The notes below the pieces were generated by a model, which was given only the letters and a program-made list of their open reading frames with translations, had not been told where the DNA came from and ran no database searches. 64,000 nt of DNA from Plantago ovata (lineage: Eukaryota; Streptophyta; Magnoliopsida; Lamiales; Plantaginaceae), in assembly GCA_028274465.1 (NCBI GenBank), contig CM051456.1:113823397-113887396 (forward strand). The letters run 5' to 3'. Positions within the stretch are counted from its first letter, which is position 1. Every line of letters begins with the position of its first letter. The translations under genes were made by a program, and so were the position numbers. Below, piece by piece: positions 61,393-64,000 of this stretch.

Positions 61393-63860
61393 CTAGAACC
61401 AAGACTGAAATTTGACAACATTTAAGCTCATGATGCCATCAACAACTTCTCCCATAGTTGGACGGGCCGGTACGTTAGGCTCTATGCACTGCATTCCCAG
61501 CTGCGTAAGTAAGAGGGCGTCAGAAGCAACATAGCTTCGTTCCAGCTTCAGGCTCTCATGAACAATTGACAGGTTATTGCTGCGGTGTTGATTCCGAGCC
61601 CAGTCATCCACTGCAACAATATGGTCCTCCGACCCACTGTATCTCTTGCCGGAAACTTTTTTGGACAACAGCCCAAGAAGGATAACACCATACGCATAGA
61701 CATCAGATTTAGGTGATGCAATCGCTGTCAGACACCATTAGAGATTGCAAGAAATCAGGTATCAATTTGAAGAGTCATGATCAACAAAAAGCATAATTGG
61801 TTTATTGTGCCGTGTGTGTTGACAAACAGAAAAAAGCTACTCAAAACTCGCAGAATACCGAAGAATTAACATATTTGAGGAAAACCTCGATTTTTTATTC
61901 AATAATCATCAGCAAAAACAATCTATAACAAATGACTCAGACAAGTATTTAAATAAAACTATAGAAATTCTAATGGGCTGACTAGCTAACAGACAGAGTA
62001 AAACGAATAATCTCAAAAGTTGATTAAATTACTACAACTATCCATCTTTGAATTTTATTGCTTCGCCTCCCAAGTCCTAACCCATATTGCATCAGTTTAT
62101 GTCAGGTTTCATATTTATACCATATTATTCATAAGCATGTCAGTAGGATAGAGAAATGGATATTATGCCATCTAGTTAGTTTGATTTATATACTGTAATT
62201 CAAATCAACCAACTATCAAGAAATTTATTCTTTCAAAGCCTCAGAACATATCACTATCTTTCAAAACCTTAGAACATATCACAATCTTTCAAAACCTCAG
62301 AACATATAGCATTCTGTCAAAACCTCAGAACATCTCATAGATGCACTTATTTTTATGTGATCATTCAACTTCACATGGAACATTGAACTTATCTACTTTC
62401 TTTTTGCTACTTATTCACATTCAGGTATACTTTCTTTAGTAACCAAAATTTCAAAACTGATAGCTCAATTTAGTTAGAGACCATACATGAACAAGAAAAG
62501 AAAAGAAAAAGAAAATAGTCAAAGAAGAAGAATGTCAATTCAAACAATGTATACATCAATGAAAAACAACTTCCTAGTAAAGGAAATCGTGAGAGTAGGA
62601 AATAATTCCAAGAGAACATAAATAGAACAAGCACAAGAAATTCCAAGAGTAGGAAATCTGTGCACCTAGTTGGTTAAAAGTTAGAGAACATAAATAGAAC
62701 AAGCACAATAGAAGAATAGAGTTGGTTTCTATACCCCAGCTCCTAAAATAAAAGGAATATAGAAGATACTTTGTTTCGTTGCACGGATCATCATATCCCA
62801 TGAAATGTAAAAGGATAAGAGGCACTATATGGAATGAGAATGAAGAAGGCAGATGAAAATACCAGGGCAAGTATTCAAATCCCTGTATCCTGGTGAGTTC
62901 CAGATTAGCTTCTTCTTGGCATTTAATTCTCCAATTATACCTCCACTCAGACATCCGAAGTCGAATAGAATTGGATTGAATTCCTATAACATATGGGGGG
63001 TGGAAGAAGAAAATATAGGTAAATATATATGTTGTCATCATGAACTAAAAAACATAAAACCATAAAAAAGGTTAGAAAATGAAATGGATTAGCATGAAAC
63101 CAAATGTAACTTACATCATCAATCATTATATGAAGCGGGCTAATGTTTTTTATTATATAGGGGGATTCGCCAAGATTATGAAGATAGTGCAACAGGCGAG
63201 CGAACTTTAGGGCGACCTTAATCCTTTCCATCCAACCAAAGTCATCTATTCAAACAACAAACATAAACAAAGAAAGCATTTGAGATCATATGGGATGGGG
63301 TCTAATGATGGAAACTTTACAAGAGATTGAAGACTTCAGAAAGACAACATCAAAGAAGCTAGTACCTTTGGTTATCATGTTATGCAAAGAATCCTTTGAT
63401 TTAAAATCATAAACAATTCCCATGACACCATCTTCATCACAATACCCAATAACATCTGCCAAGTTCCCGTGGAAAGACACTCGAGGGTGCCTCAGGAACA
63501 TCACCTCTTCCTGTAAAGTAAACAAGGTGACAATCTTGAGTTGAAAACAAGAAATTTGTTAAGTAAACTTGTAAAACTGGATTACAAATTGCGCACTCAC
63601 CGTGACAAATATATGACGGCCTTGAAAATCATTTAGGCAGTCAGCCTTTTTGTTCCAGATCTTGACAGTAACATCATACTTTCCTGCACGAGTACACATC
63701 TTGCCTTGATACACTTCGCCAAATTGAGTGGGCCCTATCCTGTTGAGTTCACTGAAACTATCGGTGAATTCTCTCATATTCTCCGGGGTGAACTCTGAAG
63801 GTTCAGCAAAATATGTGTTCCAACAATCCATCACCCGTCCAGAAGTTATAGATAAAGGAT
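61393..63860 (-). CDS. Receptor-like cytoplasmic pseudokinase, 5' end outside window
   Basis: Plant RLK/Pelle-type kinase domain on the minus strand in at least five exons with matching phases: 63860-63601, 63510-63366, 63245-63115, 62983-62863 and 61724-61393. The first visible exon follows an acceptor, so the start lies beyond the window. Elements in order: EFTPENMREFTDSFSELNRI, the degenerate glycine loop IGPTQFGEVYQG, the lysine in VTVKIW, GNLADVIGYCDEDGVMGIVY, the IIKNISPLHIMID segment where HRDxKxxN should be (HRD becomes IKN and the later Asn becomes His), an intact LFDFG, SPKSDVYAYGVILLGLL, and PARPTMGEVVDGI near the stop. Loss of the catalytic Asp argues for a pseudokinase, as in plant ZRK/RKS-type immune decoys and adaptors. 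That role is inference. The last two exons are duplicated downstream. Confidence 0.85.
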
Positions 63861-64000
63861 CTAAAAATATGACAAAACACACAGAAAATCATAAAAATAT
63901 TGCCCAACAGTACAAAACAAAATCATTATCAGCTACCACATTGCAAATTGCAAGTAACTCATAATCAAGAAACAAAATTCACATCTCTGAACGCATACCA

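Noticed and set aside
62574..63041. 155-codon minus-strand frame as a membrane protein
   Set aside because: Crosses exon d of the pseudokinase in the wrong frame and otherwise reads intron sequence; hydrophobicity comes from T-rich introns.

Overview
This is a stretch of plant nuclear genome. Every intact gene is split by short GT-AG introns in AT-rich sequence. The proteins are plant types: an ATG1t-like kinase, a GRAS regulator of the NSP2/SCL26 type, ATL RING-H2 ligases, a UBP26-like ubiquitin protease, a 377-aa actin and a receptor-like kinase. Most of the rest is transposon debris. A eudicot is clear. Caryophyllales (spinach/quinoa/beet side) is only a guess from the repeat style.

Layout. 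1-704: 3'-truncated UPF0235/DUF167 gene (minus). 1923-4232: eight-exon ATG1t-like kinase (plus), head to head with it. 5387-6701: NSP2/SCL26-type GRAS gene (minus) with a one-base frameshift. About 6.24-39.92 kb: one old tandem segmental duplication. Unit A (about 6.24-26.03 kb) begins inside the GRAS gene and ends just after a RING-H2 gene (25331-26002). Unit B (about 26.03-39.92 kb) begins with a broken piece of the same GRAS gene and ends with a second RING-H2 gene (39225-39893). The units differ mainly by later insertions. Unit A carries a LINE with a MULE inside it, a second LINE with a hAT element inside it, and a non-autonomous LTR retrotransposon. Unit B carries a solo LTR, an almost wholly palindromic hAT-like foldback, another hAT element, a SINE, a TRIM and a 2.7-kb MULE. 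Most of these have target-site duplications (TSDs) that can be read directly. 39.9-42.9 kb: intergenic tandem repeats. 42886-51003: a 13-exon UBP26 gene (1095 aa). 53.7-56.2 kb: an actin gene with a leader intron and, upstream, a Harbinger-type MITE. 57.6-59.1 kb: a LINE scrap and unassigned DNA. 59.1-64 kb: a receptor-like pseudokinase gene (minus, running off the right edge) whose last two exons were tandemly duplicated and have decayed.

The genes do not form one pathway. Three of them (UBP26 and the two ATL genes) act in ubiquitin signalling and one in autophagy, which may be coincidence. The main interest is structural: a GRAS/RING-H2 segmental duplication that can be resolved insertion by insertion, a frameshifted GRAS gene, a pseudokinase with HRD changed to IKN, and foldback elements likely to produce hairpin RNA. 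I found no CRISPR, no bacterial-type operon and no clearly new enzymatic system.
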